Of a DNA stretch of 64,000 nt, positions 8,354 to 17,815 are shown piece after piece. The notes beneath the pieces are model-generated. The model was not told the DNA's origin. It worked only from the letters and a program-made list of their open reading frames with translations, and made no database searches. The stretch covers positions 2,972,501 to 3,036,500 of the forward strand of contig NZ_CP086106.1 in NCBI RefSeq assembly GCF_016765655.2, read 5' to 3'. The translations under genes were made by a program, and so were the position numbers. Every line of letters begins with the position of its first letter. Within the stretch, counting starts at the first letter, position 1. The stretch comes from Skermanella mucosa (GTDB lineage Bacteria; Pseudomonadota; Alphaproteobacteria; Azospirillales; Azospirillaceae).

Positions 8354-9808
8354 TCAGCCGTTCAGCTTCCTGGTCAGGATCTCGTTAACCATGGCCGGGT
8401 TGGCCTTGCCCTGGGTCTGCTTCATGACCTGGCCGACGAAGAAGCCGAACAGCTTCTCCTTACCGCCCTTGTACTCGGCGACCTTGTCCGGGTTGGCCGC
8501 CAGCACGCCATCGATCGCGCTGTCGATGGCGCCCGTGTCGGTCACCTGGCGCAGGCCCTTCTCCTCGACGATCAGGGCCGCCGGCTTGCCGGTCGCGACC
8601 ATCTCGGCGAACACGTCCTTGGCGATGCGGCCGCTGATCGTATTGTCGGAGATCAGGTCGATCAGGCCGCCCAGGTCCTCGGCCGAGACCGGCGACTGAT
8701 CGATCCCCTTGCCCTGCTTGTTGAGCGCGCCGAACAGCTCGCCCATGGTCCAGTTGGCGGCCAGCTTCGGATCGCGGCCCTTGGCGACGGTCTCGTAGAA
8801 GTCGGCGCTCGCCCGTTCCGCGACCAGCACGCCGGCGTCATAGTTCGACAGCTTGTAGTCGCTGATGAAGCGCGCCTTCTTGTCGTCGGGCAGTTCCGGC
8901 AGGGTCGCCTTGATCGCATCGACCCAGGACTGCTCCAGCTCCAGCGGCAGCAGGTCGGGGTCGGGGAAGTAGCGGTAGTCGTGCGCCTCCTCCTTGCTGC
9001 GCATCGACCGGGTCACGAACTTGGTCGTGTCCCACAGCCGCGTCTCCTGAACGATCGTGCCGCCGCCCTCGATCACCTCGATCTGGCGCTGAACTTCGTA
9101 GTCGATCGCCATCTGGACGTAGCGGATCGAGTTGACGTTCTTCGTCTCGGTCCGCGTGCCGTAGGGCTCGCCCGGCCGCCGCACCGACACGTTGACGTCG
9201 CAGCGCATGGAGCCTTCCTCCATGTTGCCGTCGCAGGTGCCGAGATAGCGAAGGATCGCCCGCAGCTTCCGGACATAGGCCGCGGCCTCCTCCGAGGTGC
9301 GCATGTCCGGCTCCGAGACGATCTCCATCAGGGCGACGCCGGACCGGTTGAGGTCGACATAGGTGCGGCTCGGATGCAGGTCGTGGACGCTCTTGCCGGC
9401 GTCCATCTCCAGGTGGAGGCGGGTGACGCCGACGGTGCGGCTGGTGCCGTCCGGCATGTCCAGCACGATCTCGCCCTTGCCCACGATCGGCTGCTGGAAC
9501 TGGCTGATCTGGTAGCCCGACGGCAGGTCGGCGTAGAAGTAGTTCTTGCGGTCGAACACCGAGAACAGGTTGATCTGCGCCTTCAGGCCCAGCCCCGTGC
9601 GGACCGCCTGCTCGACGCAGTGCTCGTTGATGACGGGCAGCATGCCGGGGAACGCGGCATCGACGAAACTCACCTGCGTGTTCGGTTCGGCACCGAAAAG
9701 GGTCGAGGCTCCCGAGAACAGTTTCGCGTTCGAAATGACCTGGGCATGGACTTCCAGCCCGATCACCACTTCCCAGTCGCCGGTCTCGCCCTTGATCAAA
9801 CTAGTCAT
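8354..9808 (-). CDS. gatB: Asp-tRNA(Asn)/Glu-tRNA(Gln) amidotransferase subunit B
   Basis: GatB is the kinase/tRNA-binding subunit that phosphorylates misacylated Glu-tRNA(Gln) or Asp-tRNA(Asn) before amidation. The 484-residue sequence starts the catalytic cradle with [12 protein letters not shown], then has LPVIN-type [40 protein letters not shown] and the [18 protein letters not shown] block. The C-terminal half is the helical and tail domain that contacts tRNA, ending near [12 protein letters not shown]. Length is standard. GAGGAAG precedes the ATG. It is third in the gatC-gatA-gatB operon. Confidence 0.97.
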   Translation of the reverse strand: MTSLIKGETGDWEVVIGLEVHAQVISNAKLFSGASTLFGAEPNTQVSFVDAAFPGMLPVINEHCVEQAVRTGLGLKAQINLFSVFDRKNYFYADLPSGYQISQFQQPIVGKGEIVLDMPDGTSRTVGVTRLHLEMDAGKSVHDLHPSRTYVDLNRSGVALMEIVSEPDMRTSEEAAAYVRKLRAILRYLGTCDGNMEEGSMRCDVNVSVRRPGEPYGTRTETKNVNSIRYVQMAIDYEVQRQIEVIEGGGTIVQETRLWDTTKFVTRSMRSKEEAHDYRYFPDPDLLPLELEQSWVDAIKATLPELPDDKKARFISDYKLSNYDAGVLVAERASADFYETVAKGRDPKLAANWTMGELFGALNKQGKGIDQSPVSAEDLGGLIDLISDNTISGRIAKDVFAEMVATGKPAALIVEEKGLRQVTDTGAIDSAIDGVLAANPDKVAEYKGGKEKLFGFFVGQVMKQTQGKANPAMVNEILTRKLNG

Positions 9809-9838
9809 TGTCCAACTTCCTCAAGATCAGGGTCGGCG

Positions 9839-11410
9839 TCAGCCGCGGGCGGCGACGAAGGGCGGCAGGGCGTCGAAGCCGGCGGCATTCTCCAGCACGC
9901 CGGCCACCCGCAGCACGGTCGACTCGTCGAACGGCCGGCCGAGGATCTGCAGGCCCAGCGGCAAGCCGTCGGATGCCAGCCCCGCCGGCACCGAGATGCC
10001 GGGCAAACCCGCCAGCGATGCCGGCACCGTGAACACGTCGTTCAGGTACATGGCGATCGGATCGTCCATCTTCTCGCCGATGGCGAACGCGGTGCTGGGC
10101 GCCGTCGGCGTCAGGATCACGTCGCACTGCTTGTAGGCTTGCTCGAAGTCCTGCGCGATCCGGGTCCGTACCTGCTGCGCCTTGCGGTAATAGGCGTCGT
10201 AGTATCCCGCCGACAGCACGTAGGTGCCGATCATGATGCGGCGCTTGACCTCCGCCCCGAAACCCTCGGCGCGGGTGTTCTCGTACATGTCCTTCAGGTC
10301 CTTGCCCTCGACCCGCAGGCCGAAGCGGACGCCGTCGTAGCGCGCCAAGTTGGACGAGCACTCCGCCGGCGCCACGATGTAATAGGTCGCCAGGGCGTAC
10401 TTGGTATGCGGCAGGCTGATCTCGACCGGCTCGGCACCGGCCGCCTTCAGCCAGTCGATGCCCTGCTGCCACAGCTTCTCGATCTCGGCCGGCATGCCGT
10501 CGACGCGGTATTCCTTGGGGATGCCGACCTTGAGGCCGCGGATGTCGCCGGTCAGCGCCGCGCGGAAGTCCGGCACCGGCATGTCCACGCTGGTCGAATC
10601 CTTGGGATCGAACCCGCACATGGAGCCCAGCATCAGGGCGGCGTCCCCGACCGTGCGGGTCATCGGTCCGGCCTGGTCGAGCGACGAGGCGAACGCGACG
10701 ATGCCCCAGCGCGAGCAGCGGCCATAGGTCGGCTTGATGCCGACGATGCCGACGAACGAGGCCGGCTGGCGGATCGAGCCGCCGGTGTCGGTTCCGGTCG
10801 CGGCCATGGCGCAGCGCGCCGCCACCGCGGCGGCCGAGCCGCCCGACGATCCGCCGGGCACCAGCTTGCGGGTCCACTGCCATTCCTGCACCGGGCGCGG
10901 CTGGCGCACGGCGGCGGTCAGTTCGGACAGGAAGCCGCCCTCCTCCGCCAGGTCGCGCTGCACCAGGGTACCCTCGCTCCAGGGGCTGACGACCGGGCCG
11001 AAATGGCTGGTCACGTTGGACGAGCCCATGGCGAACTCGTCCAGGTTGACCTTGCCCAGCATGACCGCGCCGTCCCGCCACAGGTTGGACGTCACGGTGG
11101 ATTCATACGGGGGCTTGAAGCCTTCCAGGATGTGGCTGCCGGCGGTGGTCTGGAAGCCTTCCGTGCAGAACAGGTCCTTGACCGCGATCGGCAGGCCGTT
11201 CATCGGGCCGGCCTCGCCCTTGGCGCGCCGGGCGTCGGCCCGTTCGGCCATCGCGATCGCCTGGTCCGGTGTCTCGGTGATGAAGGCGTTCAGGGGGCGC
11301 GACGCTTCCACGGCGCGGACATGCGCCTCGGTCAGCTCGACGCTGGTGAACTCGCCCTTGGCCATCCCGGCCAGGGCCTCGGTCATGGTCAGCTTGGTCA
11401 GATCCGTCAT
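9839..11410 (-). CDS. gatA: Asp-tRNA(Asn)/Glu-tRNA(Gln) amidotransferase subunit A, with insertion
   Basis: GatA is the glutaminase that supplies ammonia to GatB. It is an amidase-signature enzyme with Lys78 in IAVKDLF, the serine motif PGGSSGGS at 185-192 and Ser212 in DTGGSIRQP. At 523 residues it is longer than the usual 485-495. The excess lies at about residues 145-182, between VSPW and the serine motif, where relatives have only 5-12 residues. The inserted part is Glu/Gln/Arg-rich and in frame. The ATG at 11410 overlaps the gatC TGA (TGATG); a GTG just upstream is possible but less likely. Confidence 0.95.
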   Translation of the reverse strand: MTDLTKLTMTEALAGMAKGEFTSVELTEAHVRAVEASRPLNAFITETPDQAIAMAERADARRAKGEAGPMNGLPIAVKDLFCTEGFQTTAGSHILEGFKPPYESTVTSNLWRDGAVMLGKVNLDEFAMGSSNVTSHFGPVVSPWSEGTLVQRDLAEEGGFLSELTAAVRQPRPVQEWQWTRKLVPGGSSGGSAAAVAARCAMAATGTDTGGSIRQPASFVGIVGIKPTYGRCSRWGIVAFASSLDQAGPMTRTVGDAALMLGSMCGFDPKDSTSVDMPVPDFRAALTGDIRGLKVGIPKEYRVDGMPAEIEKLWQQGIDWLKAAGAEPVEISLPHTKYALATYYIVAPAECSSNLARYDGVRFGLRVEGKDLKDMYENTRAEGFGAEVKRRIMIGTYVLSAGYYDAYYRKAQQVRTRIAQDFEQAYKQCDVILTPTAPSTAFAIGEKMDDPIAMYLNDVFTVPASLAGLPGISVPAGLASDGLPLGLQILGRPFDESTVLRVAGVLENAAGFDALPPFVAARG

Positions 11411-11697
11411 CACTCGACAACCTTCGGCACGACGAAGAAGCCCTCGGCACTGTCCGGGGCGTTGAGCAGCACGGCGTCGCGGATGCCGCCGTCGGTGACG
11501 GCGTCGGGTCGGCGGCGCAGCTTGTGGGGTGCCACGCTGGTCATCGGTTGCACGCCGACGGTATCGACCTCGTTCAATTGCTCGACGAAGTTCAGGATGT
11601 TGCTGAGTTCGCCGGCCAGGTGGTCCTGGTCGGCCTCGGGCACCTTGATGCGGGCCAAGTGGGCGATCTTCGCCACGGTGGCCTTATCGAGCGACAT
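11410..11697 (-). CDS. gatC: Asp-tRNA(Asn)/Glu-tRNA(Gln) amidotransferase subunit C
   Basis: GatC is a 95-residue helical clamp that stabilises the GatA-GatB complex. It begins [17 protein letters not shown], has [16 protein letters not shown] in the middle and the conserved tail [22 protein letters not shown] that wraps GatA. An in-frame upstream extension is rejected because the family begins at this Met. Its stop overlaps the gatA start, implying translational coupling. Transcription probably starts in the 11698-11816 gap, divergent from ruvX. Confidence 0.96.
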   Translation of the reverse strand: MSLDKATVAKIAHLARIKVPEADQDHLAGELSNILNFVEQLNEVDTVGVQPMTSVAPHKLRRRPDAVTDGGIRDAVLLNAPDSAEGFFVVPKVVE

Positions 11698-11816
11698 GGG
11701 GTAAGTCTCTCCGTCCGCGAACGCCTCGTGCCGGAGCACTGCCCCGGCCGACGGCAGAAAATGGTAATTTTCCGGCAGTGTGCCTTTATGACTGTGTGCC
11801 GAAAGTAACACCCGAT

Positions 11817-12392
11817 ATGGCGATCCGCAAGCTCACGGACCTTCTCGACGTCGTACCCCGCGGCAAGCGGCTGCTGGGGCTCGACCTGGGCACAAAGACC
11901 ATCGGCATGGCGATCTCCGACCCCGGATTCTCCGTGGCGTCGCCGATCGGCACGATCAAGCGCACCAAGTTCACGGTGGACGCGCGCGAACTGGCCCGGA
12001 TCATCAAGGACCGGGAGGTCGGCGCCGTTGTGATCGGACTGCCGGTCAACATGGACGGCAGCGAGGGGCCCTCGGCCGAGCGCGCCCGGCAGTTCGGCGC
12101 CAGCATGCTGGAGCACAGGGACATCCTCGGCGGGGAGCAGGAGATCGCGTTCTGGGACGAGCGGCTGTCCACCAGCGCGGTCCAGCGCATGATGATCGAC
12201 GCCGACATGCCCCGGAAGCGCCGCGCCGAAGTGGTGGACAAGATGGCTGCCGCCTACATCCTCCAGGGCGCGCTCGACGCGCTCGCGGGAATGCGCGCGG
12301 CGGCGCGGCTGGCCGAGGAGGAACGGCTCGAACAGGAACGTTTCGACCGGGAAAGCGGCGGGGAGGAAGGGACCGAAGACGGCAATTCCTGA
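11817..12392 (+). CDS. ruvX: Holliday junction resolvase-like YqgF/RuvX
   Basis: The 191-residue protein has the RNase H-like YqgF fold: LLGLDLGTKTIGMAISD (first catalytic Asp), VVIGLPVNMDGSEGP, WDERLSTSAV (second acidic residue) and the late Asp in VVDKMAAAYILQGALD. Known roles are pre-16S rRNA 5'-end maturation and proposed Holliday junction resolution. It is longer than the usual 140-160 residues because of a C-terminal Arg/Glu-rich helix after residue 160. The ATG at 11817 is preferred over in-frame upstream starts by homology of the N-terminus. It is directly followed by an AEC transporter gene. Confidence 0.92.
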   Translation: MAIRKLTDLLDVVPRGKRLLGLDLGTKTIGMAISDPGFSVASPIGTIKRTKFTVDARELARIIKDREVGAVVIGLPVNMDGSEGPSAERARQFGASMLEHRDILGGEQEIAFWDERLSTSAVQRMMIDADMPRKRRAEVVDKMAAAYILQGALDALAGMRAAARLAEEERLEQERFDRESGGEEGTEDGNS

Positions 12393-13316
12393 ATGTCCCA
12401 GATCTTCATCGTCTTCACCGCCCTCACGCCGATCTTCATCCTGATCCTGCTGGGATACGTGCTGCGCCGGCGCCGGTTCGTCCCGGACGAAGCCTGGGTG
12501 CCGGTCGAGAAGCTCACCTATTACATCTTCTTTCCGCTCCTGCTGCTGGACAACCTGTCCAGGGCGAACCTGGGCGACCTCGCGGTTCTCCCCATGGGAC
12601 TGGCCCTGGTCTCGGCGATCCTGACCACCACCCTGTTCCTGCTCCTGCTGCGCAGGCACCTCCATCCCGACGGTCCCGCCTTCACCTCCGTCTTCCAGGG
12701 ATCGGTGAGGCCGAACACCTTCGTCGGGCTGGCGGCCGCCGCGGCACTGTTCGGCAAGCCCGGCGTCACGCTGTTCGCGATCGGTCTGGCGACGGTCGTG
12801 CCGCTGGTCAACGTGCTGTGCGTGATCGTGCTGTCCCGCTACGGTTCCGGCAACGGCAGCTCGATCCGGGCGGTCGCCCTGGGCATCCTGCGCAACCCCA
12901 TCATCATCGGCGTCGCGGCCGGAGCGGCGCTCAACCTCAGCGGCATCGGCCGGCCGCCCCTGATCGGCCCCGTCTTCGAGATCCTGGGCGACGCGGCCCT
13001 GCCGCTCGGCCTGCTGGCGGTCGGCGCCGGCCTGGACCTCGCGGCGGCGCGTTCCGCCGGAGGGGCCGTGCTCCAGTCGTCGCTGACGAAACTGCTGGTC
13101 GTCCCGGGGCTGACGGCGCTGTACGGCGCCGTCTTCGGGGTCCACGGCCTGACACTGACGGTGGCGGTGCTGTTCAACAGCCTGCCGGCCGCAGCGTCCG
13201 CCTATGTGCTGGCACGCCAGATGGGCGGCGACGCCCGGCTGATGGCCGGCACGATCACCCTCCAGACGGTCCTGGCCCTGCCCTCCATTCCGCTCGCATT
13301 GCTGCTGTTCGGATGA
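12393..13316 (+). CDS. AEC family (auxin efflux carrier-like) transporter
   Basis: This 307-residue inner-membrane protein has about ten predicted hydrophobic helices. It begins with FIVFTALTPIFILILLGYVLRRRRF and FPLLLLDNL, and has the AEC-type internal repeat with a central crossover, where GIAAG-like GVAAGAALNL and GDAALPLGLLAVGAGL (residues about 167-215) match the family. Substrates of bacterial members include malate, malonate and other organic acids; none can be assigned here. Its ATG directly follows the ruvX TGA with no gap, so the two are probably co-translated. A hairpin overlaps its stop codon. Confidence 0.85.
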   Translation: MSQIFIVFTALTPIFILILLGYVLRRRRFVPDEAWVPVEKLTYYIFFPLLLLDNLSRANLGDLAVLPMGLALVSAILTTTLFLLLLRRHLHPDGPAFTSVFQGSVRPNTFVGLAAAAALFGKPGVTLFAIGLATVVPLVNVLCVIVLSRYGSGNGSSIRAVALGILRNPIIIGVAAGAALNLSGIGRPPLIGPVFEILGDAALPLGLLAVGAGLDLAAARSAGGAVLQSSLTKLLVVPGLTALYGAVFGVHGLTLTVAVLFNSLPAAASAYVLARQMGGDARLMAGTITLQTVLALPSIPLALLLFG

Positions 13317-13343
13317 AACCTCAGTCCCTCCCGGACTGTTTCA
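13314..13343 (+). terminator. hairpin overlapping the AEC stop codon
   Basis: TGAAAC..CAGTCC pairs with GGACTG..TTTCA around CTCCC, an imperfect 11-12-bp stem beginning at the stop codon itself. No clear U tract follows, so it may be a weak terminator or an mRNA 3'-end stabiliser. Confidence 0.4.
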
Positions 13344-13380
13344 AGGCAGAACGGGTCATCCGGAGCCGAATGGGTCGGGG

Positions 13381-13698
13381 GTGGTACAGAGGTTGGATTG
13401 CGAAACGCGACAGAGCCGGCATTTGCCGCCCCTCACCGCTATCAGGGCGTTCGAGGCGGCGGGGCGGCATGGCAGCTTCACGGGTGCCGCGCATGAATTG
13501 GGCGTGACCCCGGCGGCGATCAGCCATCATGTCAAGATGCTGGAAAGCTGGCTTGGCGTCGTCCTGTTCCGTCGGTTCGCCCGTGGCCTGGAACTGACCG
13601 GGGACGGGCGCCGCTACCTGCCGCGGCTGACCAGCGCGCTGGACGAGATCGCCTCGGTGACCGGCGACCTGATCAGCGAACGGGTCGACCGCGACTGA
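13381..13698 (+). CDS. truncated LysR-type protein, DNA-binding domain only
   Basis: The 105-residue product matches only the N-terminal winged-helix and linker helix of GcvA-type LysR regulators: LPPLTAIRAFEAAGRHGSF, AAHELGVTPAAISHHVKMLE, LGVVLFRRFARGLELTGDG. It stops at residue 105, before the effector-binding domain of about 200 residues, and no continuation exists in any frame because the minus-strand DUF1127 gene begins 27 nt later. A GTG at 13381 is the best start available, with no strong ribosome binding site. It is either a decayed regulator or a stand-alone DNA-binding protein. The full-length LysR at 15544 is a close relative in the HTH part. Confidence 0.6.
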   Translation: MVQRLDCETRQSRHLPPLTAIRAFEAAGRHGSFTGAAHELGVTPAAISHHVKMLESWLGVVLFRRFARGLELTGDGRRYLPRLTSALDEIASVTGDLISERVDRD

Positions 13699-13725
13699 GC
13701 CGGCCCGTCGCCCGGCGGGCAGCCG

Positions 13726-13962
13726 TCAGGCGCGCCAGAACGGCTTGGCCGCTTCCCGTTCCAGATCGGCACGGGACAGGCCGATGTCGCGCAGCAGGTG
13801 ATCGTCCATCTCGCCCAGGCGGTGGCGCTGCCGAACCCGGTCCTGCCAGTCCAGCAAGGTATCGAAGACGGTCACCAGAAGGCGGCTGATGCTCTTTAGG
13901 CTGGCGCTCTTCAGGCTGATGTCGAAAGCAAGGGGTGCGAACTTGCGAATACCGACGGTCAT
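13726..13962 (-). CDS. DUF1127 (YjiS-like) small protein
   Basis: The 78-residue protein ends with the DUF1127 core: LLDWQDRVRQRHRLGEMDDH, then LLRDIGLSRADLEREAAKPF. This Arg-rich domain is common in alphaproteobacteria; small members in Agrobacterium and Rhodobacter affect phosphate or carbon turnover and RNA metabolism, but no role is fixed here. The ATG at 13962 has GGAGAG upstream; longer in-frame starts exist but lack conserved sequence. It is convergent with the truncated LysR gene and divergent from the P450. Confidence 0.8.
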   Translation of the reverse strand: MTVGIRKFAPLAFDISLKSASLKSISRLLVTVFDTLLDWQDRVRQRHRLGEMDDHLLRDIGLSRADLEREAAKPFWRA

Positions 13963-14200
13963 CTTGGCTCTCCTCATGCGAAAGCGGGGTCGGGGCGGCT
14001 CCGGCTTCGGCCGGTCATCATCGAGGGACATCATCGTGATGACCGAATATTTGCGCGACCCGGTTCTTGCGCACAAACGACGCTTTCTCATAAAACCAAT
14101 TAGGAAAACTAATCCGCTTGTGTGACGCTGTTTACAGGAGCGGGACGCTCTTCGTGCTTTACTTCCATTTGCCCGGAAGCAAATCGACGAAGGTGTCGCC

Positions 14201-15430
14201 ATGCCCGAACGATCGCAGCAGCAAGGCACGAAGCCGGTATTCAACCCGCGGGATCCGGACTTCATCCGGGATCCCTATCCGGCATACCGCCGCCTCGGAA
14301 GGGACGGTCCGATCCGCTGGGACGCCGCCGGCGGATACTGGCTGGCGACTGGCTACGAGCTTTGCGCCTCCATACTGAAGGACAGGCGGTTCGGCCGCCG
14401 GTACGAGCTGGTGATCGAGCACCGCTACGGTCCCGGGATGATGGCGGAAACAGTGTTCCGCAGGCTGGGCGCCACCATGCTCATGCAGGAACCGCCGACG
14501 CACACCCGGCTCCGCGGCCTCGTCAGCAAGGCTTTCACCGCCAGGCGCGTCGAACGGCTCCGGCCCGGGATCCGGTCGATGGTGGCGCAAATGCTGGACA
14601 GCATCGCACCCTTGGGGACCATGGACGTCATCCGCGACTTCGCCCAGGTACTGCCGGTGAACGTCATCTGCGACATGCTTGGCATCCCGACCGCCGACCG
14701 GTGGCGCTTCAGGAACACGGCCGCCGCCAGCACCAGGATGCTCGACCCTGTTCCCATGGACCGGAGGGAGATCGACGAGGCCAACACCATGTTCGATGAA
14801 CAGTTCGCCTATTTCACCGACCTGTTCGCCCTCCGCCGGCGCGATCCCGCCGACGACCTGATCACCGCGCTCCTGCATGTGGAAGACGAAGCCGGCGGGC
14901 TGACGCACGACGAACTGCTGGCCAACATATGGCTCCTGTTCGTCGCCGGACACGAGACGACACGGAACCTCATCGGTAACGGCCTGCTGGCGCTCCATCG
15001 CCACCCGGGAGAACTCGCCCGGCTGCGAGCCGACGCCAGTCTCCTTCCCACGGCGGTCGACGAGCTGCTTCGCTTCGATTCCCCGGTCCAGTTCGTCAGC
15101 CGGACCGCCTTCGAGGACGTGACGATGGGCGAGGTGCGGATCGCCAAGGATCAGGTGGTTCTCTGCCTGCTGGGAGCCGCGAACCGCGACCCCGTGATGT
15201 TCGCCGACCCCGACAGGCTCGATGTCGGCCGGCCCGACGTCAGGCCCCTGTCGTTCGGCGGCGGCATCCATTACTGCCTCGGCGCCCAGCTGACCCTGAT
15301 CGAGGGGCAGGAAGCCTTCGCGGGATTGATCGGCCGGCTGCCCGGCCTGCGGCTGGACGATATCGACGCCCCGGCCTGGCAGCCGAACTTCACCATCCGC
15401 GGATTGGCTAGGATGGGAGCGAGGTGGTGA
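14201..15430 (+). CDS. cytochrome P450
   Basis: The 409-residue soluble bacterial P450 has all hallmark motifs: the I-helix oxygen-activation sequence LLFVAGHETTRN near residue 246, the K-helix E-x-x-R in DELLRFDSP, and the heme-thiolate loop SFGGGIHYCLGAQL near residue 350 with the axial Cys. N-terminal FNPRDPDFIRDPYPAYRRL is typical of class I enzymes. No ferredoxin or reductase gene is adjacent, so electron donors must come from elsewhere. The substrate is unknown. AAGG precedes the ATG. A LysR gene follows about 110 bp downstream. Confidence 0.93.
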   Translation: MPERSQQQGTKPVFNPRDPDFIRDPYPAYRRLGRDGPIRWDAAGGYWLATGYELCASILKDRRFGRRYELVIEHRYGPGMMAETVFRRLGATMLMQEPPTHTRLRGLVSKAFTARRVERLRPGIRSMVAQMLDSIAPLGTMDVIRDFAQVLPVNVICDMLGIPTADRWRFRNTAAASTRMLDPVPMDRREIDEANTMFDEQFAYFTDLFALRRRDPADDLITALLHVEDEAGGLTHDELLANIWLLFVAGHETTRNLIGNGLLALHRHPGELARLRADASLLPTAVDELLRFDSPVQFVSRTAFEDVTMGEVRIAKDQVVLCLLGAANRDPVMFADPDRLDVGRPDVRPLSFGGGIHYCLGAQLTLIEGQEAFAGLIGRLPGLRLDDIDAPAWQPNFTIRGLARMGARW

Positions 15431-15543
15431 CGAAGCTTGCGCGCGCCGCTCATGGGAACCGCGGCCGGCGGGCTTAGCCTCCTTGCATCCCGGTCCGGCC
15501 TTCCCATAGACTCCATGAGCAAAACTAATCATCGAACTGGACC

Positions 15544-16494
15544 ATGGGCCGCCGCCTGCCACCGCTGAACGCCATACGCGCCTTCGAGGCCGCCGCGCGC
15601 CATCTCAGCTTCACCCGGGCGGCGGAGGAGCTGAACGTGACCCAGGCCGCGATCAGCCACCAGATCAAGGGGCTGGAGGACGTGCTGGGCGTGCCGCTGT
15701 TCCGGCGGCTCAACCGGGCGCTGGTGCTGACCGAGGCCGGCCAGGGCTACCTGCCGCCGCTGCGGGAAGCGCTGGACCAGATCGCCGACGCGACGGCGAA
15801 GCTCAAGGCCGCCGACGGCGGCGGCTCGCTCACCATCAGCACCATCGCCTCCTTCGCCGCCAAATGGCTCGTCCCCCGGCTGCCTCGTTTCCAGGAGCGA
15901 CACCCCCACCTGGACGTCCTGCTGTCCACGACGCCGCAGATGGTCGATTTCACCCAGCAGGACGTGGATGCGGCGATCCGGTTCGGGCGCGGCGGCTGGG
16001 ACGGGGTGCGGGCGGAGAAGCTTCTGACCGAGGACATCTTCCCGGTCTGCTCGCCCGCCCTGCTCGAAAGCCCCAAACACCTGCGCAAGCCGGAAGACCT
16101 GGCCGGGTTCACCCTGCTGCACGACGATTTCCTGATCGGCTGGACCATGTGGCTCCAGTCGGCCGGCGTGCGCGGCGTGGACGCGGCCCGCGGTCCCCGC
16201 TTCACGGATTCGGCCCTGGTGCTTCAGGCCGCGGTGGCCGGCCACGGCATCGCCCTGGCGCGGCGCGTGCTGGCGGCCGACGACCTGGATGCCGGCCGGC
16301 TGGTCGCTCCCTTCGGTATCACCCTGCCGACCGAGCTGGCCTATTACTTCGTGGCCCCGCCCCGCTACTTCGACCGGCCCAAGGTGGCGGCCTTCTATGA
16401 CTGGGTTTGCGGCGAGGCCCGTGACTACAGGAAGGCAGAGGATCGCGCGGGCACGGCGGCCGCGCTTGTCAACGGCGCCGGCCAGTCCCTATAA
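15544..16494 (+). CDS. LysR-type transcriptional regulator, GcvA-like
   Basis: The 316-residue protein is a complete LysR regulator. The winged helix-turn-helix covers residues 1-65 (LPPLNAIRAFEAAARHLSF, VTQAAISHQIKGLE), and a periplasmic-binding-like effector domain runs from about residue 95 (LTISTIASFAAKWLVPRLP) to the C-terminus (AYYFVAPPRYFDRPKVAAF). It resembles the GcvA/AmpR branch. It lies upstream of and on the same strand as a CoA-transferase gene, its likely target or operon partner. The stop codon is inside the first copy of a 17-bp tandem duplication. Confidence 0.9.
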   Translation: MGRRLPPLNAIRAFEAAARHLSFTRAAEELNVTQAAISHQIKGLEDVLGVPLFRRLNRALVLTEAGQGYLPPLREALDQIADATAKLKAADGGGSLTISTIASFAAKWLVPRLPRFQERHPHLDVLLSTTPQMVDFTQQDVDAAIRFGRGGWDGVRAEKLLTEDIFPVCSPALLESPKHLRKPEDLAGFTLLHDDFLIGWTMWLQSAGVRGVDAARGPRFTDSALVLQAAVAGHGIALARRVLAADDLDAGRLVAPFGITLPTELAYYFVAPPRYFDRPKVAAFYDWVCGEARDYRKAEDRAGTAAALVNGAGQSL

Positions 16495-16511
16495 CCGGCC
16501 AGTCCCTATAA
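16478..16511. repeat. perfect 17-bp tandem duplication at the lysR stop
   Basis: CCGGCCAGTCCCTATAA occurs twice back to back (16478-16494 and 16495-16511). The first copy holds the last codons and TAA stop of the LysR gene; the second lies just after it. It looks like a recent slippage or short-range duplication with no coding effect. Confidence 0.9.
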
Positions 16512-16576
16512 AAGGGCGACGACCCGCCGTTTCCCAGCCCCGTGAATTTCCCTCTCCGCTGCCGGATGCACCGTCC

Positions 16577-17815
16577 ATGACATCGACCACCCGTCCCGCC
16601 CCCTCCGGTCCGCTCGCCGGGCTGAAGGTCTTCGACATGAGCCGCGTCCTGGCGGGTCCCAGCGCCACCCAGGTGCTGGGCGACCTGGGCGCCGACGTGG
16701 TCAAGGTGGAGCGGCCCGGCCAGGGCGACGACACGCGGAAATGGGGACCTCCCTATGTGTGCGACGCCGACGGCAACGACACGACGGAGAGCGCCTATTA
16801 CCTGTCGGCCAACCGCAACAAGCGGTCGATCACACTCGACTTCACCAAGCCGGAGGGGCAGGCCCTGGCCCGCCGCATGATCGCCCGAAGCGACATCCTG
16901 CTGGAGAACTACAAGGTCGGGACGCTGAGCCGGTACAATCTCGGCTACGAGCAACTGAAGGACGAGTTTCCGGGACTGATCTACTGCTCGGTCACCGGGT
17001 TCGGTCAGACCGGCCCCTATGCGCCCCGGGCGGGCTACGATTTCCTGGTCCAGGCCATGGGCGGGATCATGAGCGTGACCGGCGAGCCGGACGGCGACCC
17101 GCAGAAGCTGGGCGTCGGCATCGCGGACCTGATGACCGGGATGTACGGCCTCGTCGCCATCCTGGCGGCGCTGCACCACCGCACCCGGACCGGCAAGGGA
17201 CAGCATATCGACATGGCGCTGCTGGACACCCAGGTCGCCTGGCTGTCCTATGCCGGCCAGTATTACCTGACCAGCGGCGAGACGCCGCCGCGGATGGGCA
17301 ACGCGCACCCGACGATCGTTCCCTACGAAGCCTTCCCGGCTTCCGACGGCTACATCATCCTGGGTGTCGGCAACGACGGCCAGTATGCGAAGTTCTGCCA
17401 GTTCGCCGGCCATCCGGAACTGGCGACCGACCCGCGCTTCGCCACCAACGAGCTGCGGGTGCGCAACCGGCACGACCTGATCCCGACCCTGCGCCAAGTG
17501 ATCTCGACCAGGCCACGGGACCACTGGCTGAAGGGCCTGGAGCCCCTGGGCGTCCCGTGCAGCCCGATCAACCGGATCGACCAGGTGTTCGACGATCCGC
17601 AGGTGAAGGCCCGGGGCATGGAGATCGCCCTGCCCCATCCGCTGGCTCCCGAGCCGGTCCACCTGCTCGCCAGCCCGATGCGGTTCTCCGACACGCCGGT
17701 CGATTACCGCCACGCTCCGCCGACGCTGGGCCAGCACACCGACGAGGTGTTCGGCGACTGGCTCGGGCTGGACGAGGCCGAGGTCCGGCGGATGCGGGAA
17801 GCCGGCATCATCTGA
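16577..17815 (+). CDS. CaiB/BaiF family class III CoA-transferase
   Basis: This 412-residue protein belongs to the formyl-CoA transferase fold. It shows GLKVFDMSRVLAGPSATQVL, LGADVVKVERP, NKRSITLDF, GYDFLVQAMGG and the segment HIDMALLDTQVA with the conserved catalytic Asp. Known members move CoA between carboxylic acids (formate/oxalate, carnitine, succinate with various acids). The substrate pair cannot be read from the sequence. The ATG at 16577 is chosen because the family core starts about 15 residues later and the upstream in-frame stretch overlaps the LysR gene. It is convergent with the lytic transglycosylase gene, with no gap between stops. Confidence 0.9.
   Translation: MTSTTRPAPSGPLAGLKVFDMSRVLAGPSATQVLGDLGADVVKVERPGQGDDTRKWGPPYVCDADGNDTTESAYYLSANRNKRSITLDFTKPEGQALARRMIARSDILLENYKVGTLSRYNLGYEQLKDEFPGLIYCSVTGFGQTGPYAPRAGYDFLVQAMGGIMSVTGEPDGDPQKLGVGIADLMTGMYGLVAILAALHHRTRTGKGQHIDMALLDTQVAWLSYAGQYYLTSGETPPRMGNAHPTIVPYEAFPASDGYIILGVGNDGQYAKFCQFAGHPELATDPRFATNELRVRNRHDLIPTLRQVISTRPRDHWLKGLEPLGVPCSPINRIDQVFDDPQVKARGMEIALPHPLAPEPVHLLASPMRFSDTPVDYRHAPPTLGQHTDEVFGDWLGLDEAEVRRMREAGII

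Noticed and set aside
8315-11704. 1129-codon open frame antisense to gatBAC
   Set aside because: A striking length, but it only mirrors conserved codon use of three certain genes; no domain is visible.
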